Positions 63,645-64,000 of a stretch of 64,000 bases of DNA are shown here, one piece after another. The stretch's first letter is position 1. Every line of letters starts with the position of its first letter. The stretch is from assembly GCA_023313575.1 (NCBI GenBank), contig JAJTTP010000005.1:868001-932000 (forward strand). Reading direction: 5' to 3'. The notes under the pieces are model-generated. The model had not been told where the DNA came from. It did no database searches and was given only the letters and a program-made list of their open reading frames with translations. Origin of the DNA: Eutypella sp. D-1. Lineage: Eukaryota > Ascomycota > Sordariomycetes > Xylariales > Diatrypaceae. The translations under genes were made by a program, and so were the position numbers.

Positions 63645-64000
63645 ATGAAGAAGATCCTGATCGTTGGGGCGAGCGGGCGGATCGGGCGCGAGGCCCTGGC
63701 GCAGGCCCTGGAGGACCCGCGCGTGGGGACCGTCGTGGCGCTCGTGCGCAGGGACCTGCCGGCCTCGATTCCGGCCTCCGTCAGGACGCACCCGAAGCTC
63801 CGGTGCGAGCGCGTGACCGACACTGACTTCGCCGCATGGTCCGACACCCGCGTTCTGAGGGAACACGCTGACGCCGCCGGCATGATCTGGTTAGTTGCGT
63901 TGCTTTTCTCGACTGTCCTACCTAAGTTCCTTGAAGATATGCAGGCGGGAAGGGGATGATGGGCAAGATGAAAAGGCATCATTCATCAACTTCCTTGTTT
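63645..64000 (+). CDS. NAD(P)-binding Rossmann-fold protein, 5' part only
   Basis: The ATG at 63645 begins MKKILIVGASGRIGREALAQAL, a beta-strand followed by the GxxGxxG dinucleotide-binding loop, then VVALVRRD. This is the start of an atypical short-chain dehydrogenase / NmrA-like epimerase-type protein. Reading straight on meets a stop at 63957, but a donor GTTAGT at 63890 follows GMIW, where relatives continue, so exon 1 probably ends at 63889 and the rest lies past the window. GC content is much higher than in the upstream spacer. Substrate and pathway cannot be told. Confidence 0.75.

Noticed and set aside
1..64000. CRISPR array, phage or bacterial defence system
   Set aside because: No spaced direct repeats and no prokaryotic gene organisation; introns and gene content are fungal.

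Overview
The window is nuclear DNA of a filamentous ascomycete (Pezizomycotina, probably a sordariomycete; this placement is inference). The signs are short GT-AG introns with CTAAC/CTRAC branch sites, a HET-domain gene, a DUF3176 gene, and a 16 kb AT-rich block whose mutation pattern matches repeat-induced point mutation (RIP).

Layout. 0-16.4 kb is the housekeeping part: an NSUN4-like RNA m5C methyltransferase (149-1279, +), a broken HET-domain gene (about 1647-3360, +), homoserine kinase (4830-6202, +, 3 exons), a BBE-type FAD oxidoreductase (8576-10340, +, 3 exons), a Cex1/SCYL1 pseudokinase with HEAT repeats (11603-14029, +), and the TOR-complex WD40 protein Lst8 (15096-16409, -, 3 exons). 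16.4-24.3 kb has ordinary base composition but no gene I recognise. A sugar porter lies at 24313-26023 (+, 2 exons).

27554-43674 is a nest of decayed Ty3/gypsy retrotransposons. The outer element (+) still has both 291-bp LTRs and a perfect 5-bp target duplication, TTTGC. Inside it lie two solo LTRs (+), a nearly 6.9 kb element in the opposite direction with recognisable reverse transcriptase and integrase remains, and a third solo LTR (-). All three solo LTRs keep their own target duplications (ATTAT, GCCGG/ACCGG, CTCGA). The 6.9 kb element has LTRs of two different subfamilies and no matching target duplication, so it looks like a recombinant. Nearly all remaining cytosines in the block are followed by G, C or T rather than A, as expected after CpA-to-TpA RIP.

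Right of the block come a DUF3176 membrane protein whose start codon is only 338 bp from the outer LTR (44012 to about 46500, +), a 16-exon anion:cation symporter of the allantoate/sulfonate permease type (47062-49628, -), a 1,781-residue mostly disordered protein of unknown function (52984-58482, -, 3 exons), and at the right edge the start of an NAD(P)-binding Rossmann protein (63645 onward, +).

I see no biosynthetic cluster: the genes serve unrelated functions. The most informative part is the retrotransposon nest, where order of insertion, target duplications, LTR subfamilies and the spread of RIP can all be read directly.
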